A stretch of DNA of 64,000 nucleotides from Paraspadella gotoi. Lineage: Eukaryota; Chaetognatha. The translations under genes were made by a program, and so were the position numbers. Location: assembly GCA_051294375.1 (NCBI GenBank), contig JBJCIZ010000744.1, positions 2,055,252 through 2,119,251 on the forward strand. The letters are read 5' to 3'. Positions 11,600 through 24,000 of the stretch are shown piece by piece (the stretch's first letter is position 1; the number at the start of each line of letters is the position of its first letter). A model generated the notes under the pieces. That model was not told the DNA's origin. It did not search any database and worked only from the letters and a program-made list of their open reading frames with translations.

Positions 11600-12000
11600 G
11601 AGGAATACAAAAGCTTCAGTGAGGATTAGGAGGTTATGACGTTCTTCGTCGCCCGCTGCATTGGTGAGTTTCCAAAAGGTGAGTGATGGGTAGAAGCGAA
11701 AAGAATGTGAAGATGTGAATGGATTTTGGTATTTAAAGTAATCAGGGTTAAGTAATAGTGATATTTATAAAAGTCGATAAAATTTAAATTTAGCGCATAG
11801 ATCATGAAAATAAAAATACTTATAAAATCAATATAAAAAGTAAATTTCAAAAAAATAACAATAACTTGATAATGAAGGTCTGTCTCTTGCACAAAAAAAA
11901 ATCAAAACTGTTTTCTTTGTTTCGTTTCTTCTTTTTGTTTCCATCTCGAAACAAGAGTGGCAAGAGATGGAACATCCAATAAAAAAAACGAATTGTTAGG
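11600..12000. other. AT-rich unique DNA
   Basis: No repeat or gene is recognised. Short frames on the minus strand have no domain signature. Confidence 0.5.
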
Positions 12001-12023
12001 AACTTGGAACCGGGTGGAGCTGA

Positions 12024-12055
12024 AACGACGATGACGACGACGACGATGACGACGA

Positions 12056-12106
<51 letters not shown>

Positions 12107-12132
12107 TGACGACGACGACGACGACGATGATA
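12024..12132. repeat. (GAC/GAT)n trinucleotide repeat
   Basis: A trinucleotide array of GAC with regularly placed GAT units, about 35 copies. It is open in several frames on both strands purely because of composition. Confidence 0.95.
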
Positions 12133-12317
12133 GTGACGCATCTTGCGTCGTCTTTTCCAGACGAAATTCGCGCCAAAAGTCGATGATTCATTTCGACGGG
12201 TGACTCATTGTCGTCGTTGTTGTCGTTTGAGAAATGATTGTTTTTGATTATATATTTCGGCGAAATCGATGCGAAGGAAAAAAAAGGATTGAAGGAAGAA
12301 AGGAGAAATGAGAAGGA

Positions 12318-12338
12318 GAATGAAAAAGAAAGAAAGAG

Positions 12339-12369
<31 letters not shown>

Positions 12370-12394
12370 GAGAAAGAATGAAAGAAAGAAAGAG

Positions 12395-12425
<31 letters not shown>

Positions 12426-12450
12426 GAGAAAGAAAGAAAGAGAGTGAAAT
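12318..12450. repeat. (GAAA)n microsatellite
   Basis: GAAA tetramers with GA interruptions, of the same family as the purine tracts at 0.9-1.1 kb. Confidence 0.95.
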
Positions 12451-12696
12451 AGTATGAGAGAGAAAGAACGGAAAAAATATAAAGACAAAGAAAAAGAGAG
12501 AGACAGAGAATAAGTGAGACAGAGAGAGAGAGAGACATGAAATCTTGTAAAATAGAAATGGCGCCGTGAAAGTCGCGAGAAAAACTGGGAATTGGGTTTT
12601 CCTCCTGTCAGTTTTCGTCTTCCGGTCACCGAGGAAGACACCTCCCCCCACTCCGCCCCCCTATCGACCGCCCCCCTCTCATCCGGCGCAGTCGTT

Positions 12697-13345
12697 CTGG
12701 ACATCGATAGCGAGGCCCCTGTGATATTTTCCCGTCATCCACCCTACTAAGCTCATATAGTGTAGTGCGTCTCTGCCTCGATAGCGAGGCCCTGTGATAT
12801 TTTCTGTCATCCACCCTACTAAGCTCATATAGTGTAGTCGTTTTGGCTCGATCGCGAGGGCCCTGTGATATTTTCCGTCATCCACCCTACTCAAGCCTAT
12901 ATAGTGTAGTCGTTCTGGCTCGATAGCGAGGCCTGTAATATTTTCCGTCATCCACGCCTACCTAGGCTCATATAGTGTAGTTCGTTCTTGCGCTCGATTA
13001 GCGAGGCCCTGTGATATTTTCCGTCATCCTCCCATACTAAGACTCATATGTGTGTCGTTCTGGCTTCGATAGCGAGGCGCCTGTGATATTTTCCGTCATC
13101 CACCCTACTAAGCTCATATAGTGTAGTCGTTCTGGCTCGATAGCGAGGCCCTGTGATTATTTTCCGTCATCACGCCTACTAAGCTCATATAGTGTAGTCG
13201 TTCTGGCTCGATAGGCGAGGCCCTGTGATATTTCCGTCATCCACGCCCTACTAAGCTCATATAGTGTAGTCGTTCTGGCTCGATAGCGAGGCCACCTGTG
13301 ATATTTTCCGTCATCCACCCCTACTAAGCCTCATCATAGTGCGCC
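12697..13345. repeat. Minisatellite of about 65-70 bases, about nine copies
   Basis: Each unit contains 'gctcgatagcgaggcc', 'tgtgatattttccgtcatcc' and 'ctcatatagtgtagtcgt'. About nine tandem units run from near 12700 to 13340. They differ mainly by one-base insertions and deletions rather than substitutions, as expected from uncorrected long reads. Confidence 0.95.
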
Positions 13346-13469
13346 CCCTCTCCGCCCCACTCGACCGTACCTTTTTCGACTTCAACGGTCGCCGTCGTTA
13401 CCTTCACCACCTTCTTTCCTGGAAAACATTAGACTTACTTCACTCGTTCCTAACCTTTTTCTTGCTTTC

Positions 13470-13470
13470 T

Positions 13471-13552
<82 letters not shown>

Positions 13553-13585
13553 GTCTCCTTCTCTCTCTCTACTCCCTCTCGCATC
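13470..13585. repeat. (CT)n microsatellite
   Basis: CT dinucleotide array with short interruptions, flanked by GC-richer sequence on the left and T-rich sequence on the right. Confidence 0.95.
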
Positions 13586-14791
13586 TCGAGAAACGAAGGA
13601 AAAAAAAGAATTTTTGGCGAAGCAAAGATTTGCGAAGAAAACCGAGTTTTCTTTCTTTTTTTTTTCTCTGTTGTTTCGTATTATTGTTTTGTTTTAGATT
13701 TTTGTGGTTGGTTTTCGATTTTATGTTTTAGTGTTTATATTTATGTTTTTTTTTAAACGGTTCTGTATGTTTGTTTCGTTTGACTTTTTTGTTGTTGTTC
13801 TTGTTCTGTTTGGTTATATTTTTCATGTTTATTTTGTTGTTTTGTTTTAAAAGTTTAGTAACGTTTTTTGATTTTATTGATTATGTTATGTTTTAGTTTA
13901 TGGGATTTTTTTCGGATACCCTCCTTCTCCCTTAAAATACCAAATTAAGTTTTGACTTACTTTACTATCTTTCTCTCTTTTTTTCTTTCTTTCTTATATT
14001 TCTTCTTTCTTTCCCTTTTCCTTCCATTCACGACGCGCGCATCGGCGACCGCCGGGCCGAGCTCTCCAAAGTAGTTATGCATAATAAAATATACGCTTTG
14101 TTATAAATTGAATCCCGCCCCCCCCCCCGGAGCTCTCCCCTCCCCAATACCGAACTAAGAACAAAGAACGGCAAAGCTCTCTTCTCTCTCATCTATCTCT
14201 CTCTATCGTCCTCCTCTCTTCTCTCTCTCTCTCTCTCTATTCTCTCTCCTCTCTCATTTATAATTATAACACGCCCTCGTTGTCAGCGAGAGTTTCTGTG
14301 CTTTCTTAGATCTTCTTACTTCCTTCATATCCAAGAGGTTCTCATTCATCACACTCCGTCTCGGCTCTCGAAGCTCGTATTCACATTCGGACAAATTTTA
14401 CTCTCCTCTCTCTCTCTCTTGCTCTTCTCCTCTCTCTCTTCCTCATCTTCTCCTCATCTCCTCAATTAATCTCTCTTCTCACTCTTCTCTCTCTCTCTCT
14501 CTCATCTGCGTCTCTCTCTCTGCTTCCTCGGTCAAGGAGGGAAACTCAATTTTCTTTATCGTTCAGAAGAGAAAAAACTTGAATATCGGGAAACATAACA
14601 ACGAGGCAACTTTAGCCAATAAATTAGGCCGACCGTACTACAATTTGCAAGAAACTGTTTTATATTCCAATATTATAACAATAAAAATCTATCATTTTTT
14701 TAAATTCTTCTGTCCGGAATTGATTCTTTTTTATTCCTCGGTTGGCAGAAGGAGAAAATCCTGGATTTTTATTTTTCTATCATTTTTTTTT
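13586..14791. other. T-rich and CT-rich low-complexity DNA
   Basis: Long stretches of TTTTG/TTTA-type sequence (13650-13920) and interrupted (CT)n (14170-14250 and 14400-14525) surround a short GC-rich patch near 14030-14070. A gap runs from 14792 to 14988. No gene is supported. Confidence 0.55.
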
Positions 14792-15089
14792 NNNNNNNNN
14801 NNNNNNNNNNNNNNNNNNNNNNNNNNNNNNNNNNNNNNNNNNNNNNNNNNNNNNNNNNNNNNNNNNNNNNNNNNNNNNNNNNNNNNNNNNNNNNNNNNNN
14901 NNNNNNNNNNNNNNNNNNNNNNNNNNNNNNNNNNNNNNNNNNNNNNNNNNNNNNNNNNNNNNNNNNNNNNNNNNNNNNNNNNNNNNNNATCTTTTCGTTT
15001 GGATTCTTTGTTTGAATGAAACAAAGCTTAAATTATGTCAAAATGGATTAGGAGGAAATCGTGGGTGAAAATGGGGATAACTGGAATTG

Positions 15090-15090
<1 letters not shown>

Positions 15091-15141
<51 letters not shown>

Positions 15142-15285
15142 AAAAGAAAGGAGAAGAAAAGAAAAGAAAGGAGAAGAAAAGAAAAGAGAAAGGGAAGAAA
15201 ATAAAATAAAAGAGAATGGGAAGAAAAGAAAAGAAAAGAAAGGAGAAGAGAAAGAAAAGAAAAGAAAAGAAAAGAAGAAGAAAAC
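15091..15285. repeat. (GA)n followed by GAAAA-type purine tract
   Basis: A GA array at about 15091-15137 grades into an AAAGA/GAAGA pentamer-like tract to about 15285. All bases are purines except rare T. Confidence 0.93.
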
Positions 15286-15830
15286 AAAAAACTTTAAAGA
15301 TAAGGATTGTTTAACAATGAAGGTAAGGAATAAACAAATCAAAAATAAGTTTCTATTTTACAATTTATATTTAATATTTTATATTGGTTTTACGAATTTC
15401 TTATTACGTATTTTGATGCCAATACTTCAGGAAGCAGTCCTTTTATACTCTAGAGTTACAAGTGGAATCACAGATTTGTAGATTTGTAGTTTTACGAACG
15501 GAGTTCCTGACAAAAACGTTTTAATATACTTTCGTTTATATAAATTTCGTTTCTCTAATCATCTAGAAACAAAAATAAACAGAATTTTTTTGTCTCTTTT
15601 TTTCAATTTTTTTTTCGGATGGATTTTTATCTTGACATCGTCAGCAAAACAAAGTTTACGACGAAACTCGGGGTCGACCGAAACAAAAGAGCAAAGGGGG
15701 GGAAATTATATTAAAATGTAGAGGGCATAAGGGTTGGGAACTTGGGGGTTATGTCGGGGCCTTTTTGGCCTTTTTTAGCCTTTTTTGGACTTTTTGGACT
15801 TTGTTGTCTCTTTTTTTCTTCATCTCGATT
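15286..15830. other. AT-rich DNA, no gene seen
   Basis: AT-rich sequence with T homopolymers. It contains no convincing exon or repeat. Confidence 0.5.
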
Positions 15831-15833
15831 TTT

Positions 15834-15901
<68 letters not shown>

Positions 15902-15905
15902 TTTT

Positions 15906-15937
<32 letters not shown>

Positions 15938-15943
15938 TTTTTG
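15828..15943. repeat. (TTTC)n microsatellite
   Basis: About 28 units of TTTC with one interruption near 15900. The repeated SFFLSFFL frame is an artefact of the repeat. Confidence 0.97.
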
Positions 15944-16020
15944 GTTTCTACGTATTTTTCCCCCGGTGGAACTTTTCTAAATTTTGCCGAACTTTGCCGA
16001 ATTTGGCTGAAAGACGAAAG

Positions 16021-16504
16021 NNNNNNNNNNNNNNNNNNNNNNNNNNNNNNNNNNNNNNNNNNNNNNNNNNNNNNNNNNNNNNNNNNNNNNNNNNNNNNNN
16101 NNNNNNNNNNNNNNNNNNNNNNNNNNNNNNNNNNNNNNNNNNNNNNNNNNNNNNNNNNNNNNNNNNNNNNNNNNNNNNNNNNNNNNNNNNNNNNNNNNNN
16201 NNNNNNNNNNNNNNNNNNNNNNNNNNNNNNNNNNNNNNNNNNNNNNNNNNNNNNNNNNNNNNNNNNNNNNNNNNNNNNNNNNNNNNNNNNNNNNNNNNNN
16301 NNNNNNNNNNNNNNNNNNNNNNNNNNNNNNNNNNNNNNNNNNNNNNNNNNNNNNNNNNNNNNNNNNNNAGGGGCCAAGGGGGAAGGGGCGACGAAGAATC
16401 GGGCTGATCTGGGGGAAAGGAGGTCCTCCCTCGAGGGGCGTGTCTCTCCATGGCCCGATGAACCACGCGGTCGAAGTGCGGAGGCGTCCGAGACAACGTT
16501 TGAC

Positions 16505-16537
<33 letters not shown>

Positions 16538-16824
16538 NNNNNNNNNNNNNNNNNNNNNNNNNNNNNNNNNNNNNNNNNNNNNNNNNNNNNNNNNNNNNNN
16601 NNNNNNNNNNNNNNNNNNNNNNNNNNNNNNNNNNNNNNNNNNNNNNNNNNNNNNNNNNNNNNNNNNNNNNNNNNNNNNNNNNNNNNNNNNNNNNNNNNNN
16701 NNNNNNNNNNNNNNNNNNNNNNNNNNNNNNNNNNNNNNNNNNNNNNNNNNNNNNNNNNNNNNNNNNNNNNNNNNNNNNNNNNNNNNNNNNNNNNNNNNNN
16801 NNNNNNNNNNNNNNNNNNNNNNNN
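16021..16824. other. Two gaps around a GC-rich island
   Basis: Gaps at 16021-16368 and 16538-16824 flank 16369-16537, which is GC-rich and ends in (CT)n. The island has an open frame but no recognisable domain, and its origin is unknown. Confidence 0.8.
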
Positions 16825-17009
16825 GGGTGAAGAAAAAGTCAAGAAAACTAAGGAAAGAAGAGAAAGGTAAAAAAAAGCAGAGAAAAGAAAAGACAGGTCA
16901 AAAAGAAAAGAAAAGAAAGAAAAAAAAGAAAAGGAAGCTAAATAAAAAGAAAAGAAAAGAAAAGTTACTAAAAAGAAATGTATGTTAAGCAGAACCGAGT
17001 CTGAATCGG

Positions 17010-17055
17010 GTTATGGTCGAGTAAAGGTTAAGGGTAAGGTTAAGGGTAAGGCAGG
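17010..17055. repeat. Short GGTTAAGGGTAA dodecamer repeat
   Basis: Two to three copies of a GGTTAAGGGTAA-like unit. It resembles telomeric TTAGG/TTAGGG only loosely and is too short and degenerate to be telomeric. Confidence 0.6.
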
Positions 17056-17322
17056 AGGGAAAAGAGATGGTAAGTTTTATGAAAACTGTATTAATAAAAA
17101 TAACTTAAAAGAATATAGAACGAAATTAACTCCCCTCCAAAAAAAAAAGAGTAAAAAACTTTAAATCTCATGATGAAGAGAAAAGAAAAAAAACTGAAAG
17201 AGTAAATCTATGGGATTCCTAAACTGCGTCAGTGGAAATAAATCTATGAAGAGAAAAAAATAAATCCTGTCAGGATTTTTAGAGAAAACAATTAAAAACT
17301 CGTTGAGCGTTGGATAGGGAGG

Positions 17323-17448
<126 letters not shown>

Positions 17449-17799
17449 AAGCAAACAAAGAAATGGCCGACCGAAGGAGAAGGAGAGCGAGATAGAGAGA
17501 GAGAGAGAGAGACTCCGGTTTATGAACGGGGCCTCAAAGGGCATAAAGATCAAACCGACCCGAACCGAGGAAAAAAATGGAGGAAAAGGGAGGAAAGAGA
17601 AAAGGAGAAGGAAAAGAAAATTGGAGGAAATGGAGGAAAGGAAAGAAGACGGGAAGGAAAAGGAAAAGGGGATAAGAGAACAAAGGAGGAAAAAGGAAAG
17701 GAGGGAGGAGTTAAGAAAGAAAAGGAATAAAAAGAAAAAAGGAAAGGAAATGAAGAGAAAAAAGGGGAAATTAGAGTCGAAAGAAAGTTGAATGTAAAC

Positions 17800-18385
17800 A
17801 GAAAAAAGATTAGGGTCGTTGCCATGGAGATCATCAAGGTTCAACGGAAACTGAAAAACAAAAGAACATTTAAAGTAAAACATTTAAAACAGATTAATTA
17901 AGATTCAATAAGATTGAGTAAGAACGAAGGATCGAGTCTCCGTTGATATTTATGATAATAATAATACATACGTTGGAATGAAACTATTATACATTGTCCA
18001 AAGATAGAATGGCTCTTTAACCATTGGTGTAAATAAACAAAAGAAGGGAACGGGTAGGAAATAACAAAAGTGAAGGAAAAATAGTAGAGACGAGTAGGAA
18101 CCAACGATTAAACTTCAAGCATGGATTTAACATGACATGAGACATACTCAAAAGGCACGGAACCGATCTGAAATGGTATGTCACTGGGAGAAGACAATGG
18201 GATAAGAGAGGGGAACTATTTAAGAGAAAGAGGGGAACGTGGAACGAAAGAGTAGGGGCATACCCAAGTGAAAACAGGGGCATGGAGAAGAAGAGAAGGG
18301 CATACCCAAGAGAAAGAAGAGATCTGAGAGAAAAAAATGCTTCGCGTGTTTCGATATCAAAGACGAATTTACGGAGCGACTGCGA
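17800..18385. other. AT-rich unique DNA, no gene seen
   Basis: Mixed AT-rich sequence without a repeat or an exon with matching splice sites. Confidence 0.5.
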
Positions 18386-18436
18386 TGACGACGACGACGA
18401 CGACGACGACGACGAAGAAGAAGAAGAAAAAGAAGA
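18386..18436. repeat. (GAC)n/(GAA)n repeat
   Basis: About nine ACG/GAC trinucleotides followed by GAA units. It gives Asp/Glu-rich or Ser/Val-rich frames that are not genes. Confidence 0.92.
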
Positions 18437-18493
18437 AAACAAGTTGTACACAAGACCGATGTCTCTGACCCAAAAACAATCCCCGATGATTTT

Positions 18494-18505
18494 TATTATT
18501 ATTTA

Positions 18506-18602
<97 letters not shown>

Positions 18603-18652
18603 AAAATGTAAATAAAATGTTATTATTAAAATATTATTATTATTATTATTAA
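18494..18652. repeat. (TTA)n microsatellite
   Basis: About 35 TTA units to 18600, then a short AAATG-containing segment and a second TTA block at about 18618-18650. Confidence 0.97.
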
Positions 18653-18861
18653 CCAAATGTAAATAAAATGTAATACGAGATCATTTTATGAAAATGGAAC
18701 AACCAATATAAAATTTATCCATTCATTTAATAAATATGCTATCTTGCCTTTGGACAGGCTTCGGTGGTTGAATGCAAGATAATGACATTACAGGTCCCTG
18801 ATTTTTGGACAAAACGATTGAACTGTTTTTCAAATATGTCTTCATTGTATCTACATAATTC

Positions 18862-18871
18862 TTCCTTTCTT

Positions 18872-18918
<47 letters not shown>

Positions 18919-18947
18919 ATTCTCTCTCTCTCTCTCTCTCTCTCTGC
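18862..18947. repeat. (CT)n microsatellite
   Basis: TTTC units lead into a CT dinucleotide array with two interruptions. Confidence 0.95.
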
Positions 18948-19319
18948 AATCTATTTTATAGACCTTCCTTTTACCTCAGTTAACGGTGTAAACTTATGTT
19001 TTTTTTTCTGTCGAGTAAATGAGGAAATTGCATGTGAATTTAAATTCGGTCAAAAAAGGAAAATCGTTGGATTTCGTCGTCGGCGAGAGAAAATTTAACG
19101 AGGAACGATGGTTCCTTAGTCACGTGATAGTGATTGTGATAGTCATTGTGATAATGATAGTGATAGTATTAATTGTTTTATCGCGAGGTGATCACGTGAC
19201 GACACAAGTACGAAACTTATGCGCACGGAGTGTCTCATGGTACAGTATTATTCAGCCACTTATTATTAAACAATAAAATGAATGACGTGAGATGATTCGC
19301 CTTAAAAAGTAAATGAGAC

Positions 19320-19406
19320 AGATATACAGACCAACTTATAGACCGACCGACCGACAGACCGACATCACATTAGCTTATAGATTCTTACTCGAGTACTTAA
19401 GTTCAT

Positions 19407-19443
<37 letters not shown>

Positions 19444-19445
19444 AA
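19320..19445. repeat. GACC tetramer block and (CT)n tract
   Basis: A GACC/GACA tetramer block at about 19331-19360 is followed by (CT)n at about 19408-19442. The same tetramer plus dinucleotide pairing is seen elsewhere in the window. Confidence 0.8.
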
Positions 19446-19459
19446 ATCTTGCATCTCGA

Positions 19460-20450
19460 GCTGTGAGGAGAATTCGAAATTAGGGATTAATTTAACCTGA
19501 TCGGATTCTTTCAAGACACAACTTCAACAATTCCTATGTTCAACGGACGTGCAGCCCTTAGGGGGACCCTTTTCTCGGGTCGAATCCCCAGGGCGGGTCA
19601 ACGATCAGTACAATGGGGCAAGGCAATTCAATCGGGCCTACCTGCGGTAGTGAATATGGACTAACGCGGCATCACAGGCCCGCGAATTCCCTCGACCACT
19701 GCTCTCGGACGCCCAGTCGACGCGCCAAGCCCTCGAAAGATTCTCGCGAAACTCGGAAGAGAACCGAGCATCTCCCCCAACTAAATCCGAGACCGTCAGA
19801 AGCAGGAAAAAAGATATTTACAACGAAAGCTACCGAACGACATCTCGCATGCGTCCACGCTTCAGCAAAAGACAAGGGCGCCGAGATTTGACCTTCTCCA
19901 CGCAAAGACTTATGCCTGAAGCACGCCGTGAGCTCTTGTAATTAGATTGATAGTTGTTACACTTCCACTGACCACAGACCCGAGAACGATTAAACGTGTT
20001 TTAATATCGAGAATCAAACGTCGTCAATGATTAACATACTGTCGAACGAGAATCTACCATATTAACTGAGAATAATCAAACCACAAATGACATCGCAAAG
20101 ACGACGACGACACAAACGGCTCGACAGCCCACCCTCGAGGACATTGCTGGAGGCAAGCAGGCGGATCAAACTTACTCCTAAGCGAGCGCCGCAAGGGAAA
20201 AAAAGACAACGAAGGCGACAAGGCTACATGAGGAGCGTCCATCGTGCGCCAACATGCAAGATTAACGGAGACGATGCTTGGTAATGTTGAAGGTCACGAG
20301 GATTCGTCAAGCAGTGTACGGAAGAAGATCGAAAAGACGAAGAAAAAAAGGAAGGGAAAACCCAAGGGGGGACGCGCCGGCGGTGAACAGCCGTCCCCGA
20401 CAGAGCGATCAAAGTTCCATTCAGAAGACGGGGCGCCCAAACGACCATAA
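19460..20450. other. GC-richer segment of unknown origin
   Basis: Base composition is clearly more GC-rich than the surroundings. Several 60-90-residue frames exist on both strands, many of them Arg/Lys-rich, but none shows a recognisable domain. Its position just upstream of gypsy-like pol fragments makes a gag or LTR remnant possible, but I see no direct evidence for that. Confidence 0.35.
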
Positions 20451-20504
20451 TGTTAATTTTTGTCAGAGAGAGAGACGTAGAGAGAGTAGAGATGATTGTA
20501 GAAT

Positions 20505-21560
20505 TACCTGTTTGTAGCGAATCCCTCTTAGAAGTTCATAGATTGTCTTATGGGATTTACATTTTTGCAGACTGTAACCTTCTCAATTATTATAATAACA
20601 ATGTGATGGAAGTTACAATCAAAGGGTATTTGTTCATAGGTAGGCTCTATTGACGATCGGAGTCTGTTTGGCGACATATGTTACAGAAAGGGGGCGAATA
20701 TGGTGCTGCAAATTGCACATGCTCGTGAGAGTTGGTGTCCGGAGGCAGCCGGTATCGACCCTCGTCCGCTTTACTGTCAGTGGGAAAAGACTCATGCACA
20801 GGCAGTGAGGCGAGACAGGAAATTCCCAATGAGTACAAAGACTATGAGGGCTACAGAAAGACCGCGACAGAAGCGAGCTACAGCCAGCCCCTTCATTCTG
20901 GCAAGAACGGAGAAACGTGCCAAGGGAATATGGGCTTCCGAACCGGTACAGGACGCTGAAGGAACGGATTATTGGTGCTATCGTCCATCTTATTAGTGAG
21001 ATTGACGTTCACCCGGTACATACTCCACATATAGTTAATAAAACTTTCCGCCTCATATTCTGAACGGGCAGATAATCAACTTATGTCATCCATTGACTTT
21101 TGCTTCTTCCGTGTATAAGGATCAAGGTATCAGACTCTGCTCTTCAATCTGCCCCCGTGAATATTTGAGACCGGCGGACGTCAGACCTCAGCAGAAAATT
21201 TTTCTCTCAACGGTATCGTCCAAACTTCATTTTCTCTATAACCGCCCCCGGACACTCGGACTTTTGTGGTTTACCACCCTGGATTGATACCCCGCGCACC
21301 CTTCACTCCACTAATAGCGATGTCCGCACGCGCGACGAATCAACGTACGGCACACACTCTCAGTACTCATATTAACTGTCAGTTAAGAATTTCTTTGTGA
21401 ATATCGGAGAGATAAGAGGAGCAGAATCGGCTATTACTACACCTCGACATTAAATCTTTCCCAACTCTAAGACGATCGGTCAACTGTTTTTGCGCGCCTC
21501 CAATAATTCTATTTCGCCTGGTCCCGCTCTCTCTCTCTCTCTCAACCGCTCTCTCTCTCC
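20505..21560. repeat. Dispersed repeat R1, copy 1
   Basis: Matches 27835-28500 in the same order: 'tttgtagcgaatc' (about 20513 vs 27842), 'gtcatccattgacttttg' (about 21085 vs 28206), 'caatctgccc' (about 21147 vs 28254) and 'cctcgacattaaatctttcc' (about 21442 vs 28429). Each copy is bounded by GA on the left and CT on the right. This copy carries extra sequence, so it is more diverged or more complete. Confidence 0.82.
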
Positions 21561-21689
21561 ATCTGGTCATCTCTCTGTCTCTCTCTCACTCTCTTCTCTC
21601 TCTTCTCTCTGTCTCTCTCCGTCAGCTGTAAAAATCTCCCTCAAAGCATTCCCGCGTGCACTCACTCTTTCCTCCCACCCTATTTCAAT

Positions 21690-23350
21690 GCTCTCGCACC
21701 CGGTATCCGAGAATTGGCCGACCCAACTTTCTGGTGGGATCCGGGGACCTGGAAAAAATCTTCAAGCATGTTGGGCAAGCGGAGAACGAAAAAGGCCATC
21801 CGGTTTATTCTCGCTGGTGGGTATTTAGCTCATAGCGTGGGACAAGTTCAGAAGTGGTCGCTTCCACTCCAACGTAGTCCGAGAAGCCGGATGGGAGGAT
21901 GGCGGTTGTTTGCGGCGACTATCGCCGTCTTTAACGCCCAAGCACGGTTGGTAAGCACAAGGTTATCCCCTTCTCAGTGAAATTACTAAACGTTCTTCTT
22001 GACTGTCTCTCAGACTTCTCCAATTTTACCATAAGCAACATCCATCTTTCTCTTCTCTCGTAAATATCACTATCGATCTCTCTCTCTTGATCATCATGGT
22101 ATTCACCATCAACGTTCATCTCTTCCGCGTTGTACTCCCAGTCTCCTCTTCTCTTCTCCTCATTGATCCTTTCTCATTTCCTTAAAAAAACCTCGTCCAT
22201 CGTGTCATCAATCTTTCGTCTTGCTTCTCTTGGACCCTTTCGTACTTGCTTTTCTTCTCCACGTTCTGTCCTTTTTCTTATGGACTGAACAAATGCAGGT
22301 CAAGATCTTCTCAGCAGACTTATGGGATAAGATCTTGGGGGACATTCCCGATACTTTTTGTTTCATTGCTAGTTCACGCACCATCCTCGTCGTGCCCCTT
22401 CTCCTTTTCTTATTATGAACACAAACAACTGATCTCGAATCTCGGTCGTTTCTTCATAGGCCCACGGTCGCTTCCTTTTTGCGTCCCCTGTGTACGAAAA
22501 TCGAATACGGTTTTGGCGCCTCTGTCGAATTTGACTAAAAAATTTCTCGTCTCCTCCCGCCGACAAATCACACATTCGAGTTCCTCGAATTTTAGTAGAC
22601 AAGAACGGTGTACCGACATTACCAAGCGAGTACAGTGTGACAATTTTACCAAAGCGCCGTCACCGATCTCATCATTCTCTATCCCGCTGTTCATGTTTGC
22701 AAAACCAAGTGGGTTATTTCATTTGATCTCTTTAAATTTAGTTTTTACGTTTAGAATACTACCACAAACTATCTTTATGGTTAAAATTATTTATATTGAT
22801 CTCCAGTTATACGTTTACAACAACACTCAGGTCGTCCGATCGCACTACACATCGCCCCACTTACTCATTACAGAGCTGCATACACTCTTCTCGGTATGGT
22901 ATAACTTATTTACCTCCTCGCCCGCTTCATACCGAGAGTTGCCACATTCGCTGCCGCAGTCACTCTTGATGAGGCTTCGAGCGGCAAGCCAAAACTCAAC
23001 TGGTTAGACGCATGCGAAAAAGCTTTCCGAGGCAATAAAGAAGGGCTCATATCGCCAGCACGGCTCTTCCTCTCACTCTCCAGTTCTCACGAACGGTCTC
23101 GTCTCCATCCTAACTATTGCTCAAATCCTAACCTGACTCCTTGCCTCTGTCGTCTCTAATCCGCCATTCTCGGAGCCTCTCCGGCGACTCTAAACCCTTT
23201 GAAGCAGCCCGGGTATCCTGAGCAGAGCATTCGCTCGGAGCTCACTGGCTCTTTTTTTCCTCGGGAACGCAATTCACGCGTTAGCGAAGATCAAAAAGCT
23301 GTGGCCATTCGCCTTTTTCGATTCAAGGAAACTAGGCGGCTGCGAGTGTA
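21690..23350 (+). pseudogene. Degenerate Ty3/gypsy-type retrotransposon pol fragment
   Basis: Pieces of reverse transcriptase and RNase H appear in shifting + strand frames. At 21911-21931 one frame reads CGDYRRL, a hallmark of gypsy-type RT; a neighbouring frame reads GGWRLF upstream and NAQAR downstream. At about 22926-23075 a frame reads FIPR and later KPKLNWLDACEKAF, typical of the RT-RNase H junction (RFIP...LxWxxxCexAF). At about 23245-23335 the pieces LALFFPRERN and KAVAIRLFRFKE resemble the RNase H core. Frame changes and stops show that it is not functional. In intact elements this region encodes reverse transcription of the element RNA. No integrase, protease or paired LTRs were identified. 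The 253-residue frame at 22246-23007 is not the pol frame. Confidence 0.82.
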
Positions 23351-23569
23351 ATATTTAGTCATCTCAGAGCCCAGTCCGATCCTATTACGATTGTTCTGGA
23401 GGTTGAGAAGTGTTGCAGAAGACATTGGTGAGTGAGTGGGTTGGAGGGTGAAACATCGGGGTTCGTTTAGTTCTCGCATACTAGCTCAGTGGATCTTACG
23501 CAATATGTATTCATGGTGTCCGTCAGCCATTAAAGATAAAAACTAATCGCGTGGGGCCACAGAGACCAT

Positions 23570-24000
23570 ATTTTACGAGTACTATAGTCACTAGATCCAC
23601 CAAGTTTAAGAACAAAATACTTCTGGTCGGATATGGCCCAAGGGATTTGGCACACATTGTCTACTGACAGATACATCAAGTAACTTTAGCCTTTTCTTCA
23701 ATTGGTTGAGTGGTCCTATGGACTTTTAAGGTCAGATTATGTGTGTGTCGGAGGTAAGTAAATTATATTGTCACTCTGCCAGTCTTTACTGCACTTGGAA
23801 GACCCATAACAGAGTGAGGACCTGATTTGGTCACCTAATATCAAGGGTTTTCAATATCTAATCAGCATGGGATTTTTAAATATTGGTCAGTTCCTTTATT
23901 TGTTAAAAACATTTTCAAATTCGCTCGTCTTCTTCAAAAAAGAACCTTTCCCTTCATTTATCTTCATCTCTCTCTCCTTCATCTCTCTCTTCTCGCCACG
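23570..24000. repeat. Dispersed repeat R2, copy 1
   Basis: Matches 30460-30760: 'tttaagaacaaa', 'ctgatttggtcacctaata', 'tttttaaatattg', 'gtcagttcctttattt' and 'caaaaaagaacctt' occur in the same order in both, with frequent indels. It ends in CT-rich sequence, as does copy 2. Confidence 0.82.

Noticed and set aside
22246-23007. 253-residue open frame as a new gene
   Set aside because: It crosses a decayed pol region in the wrong frame; the RT-RNase H junction is read in a neighbouring frame.
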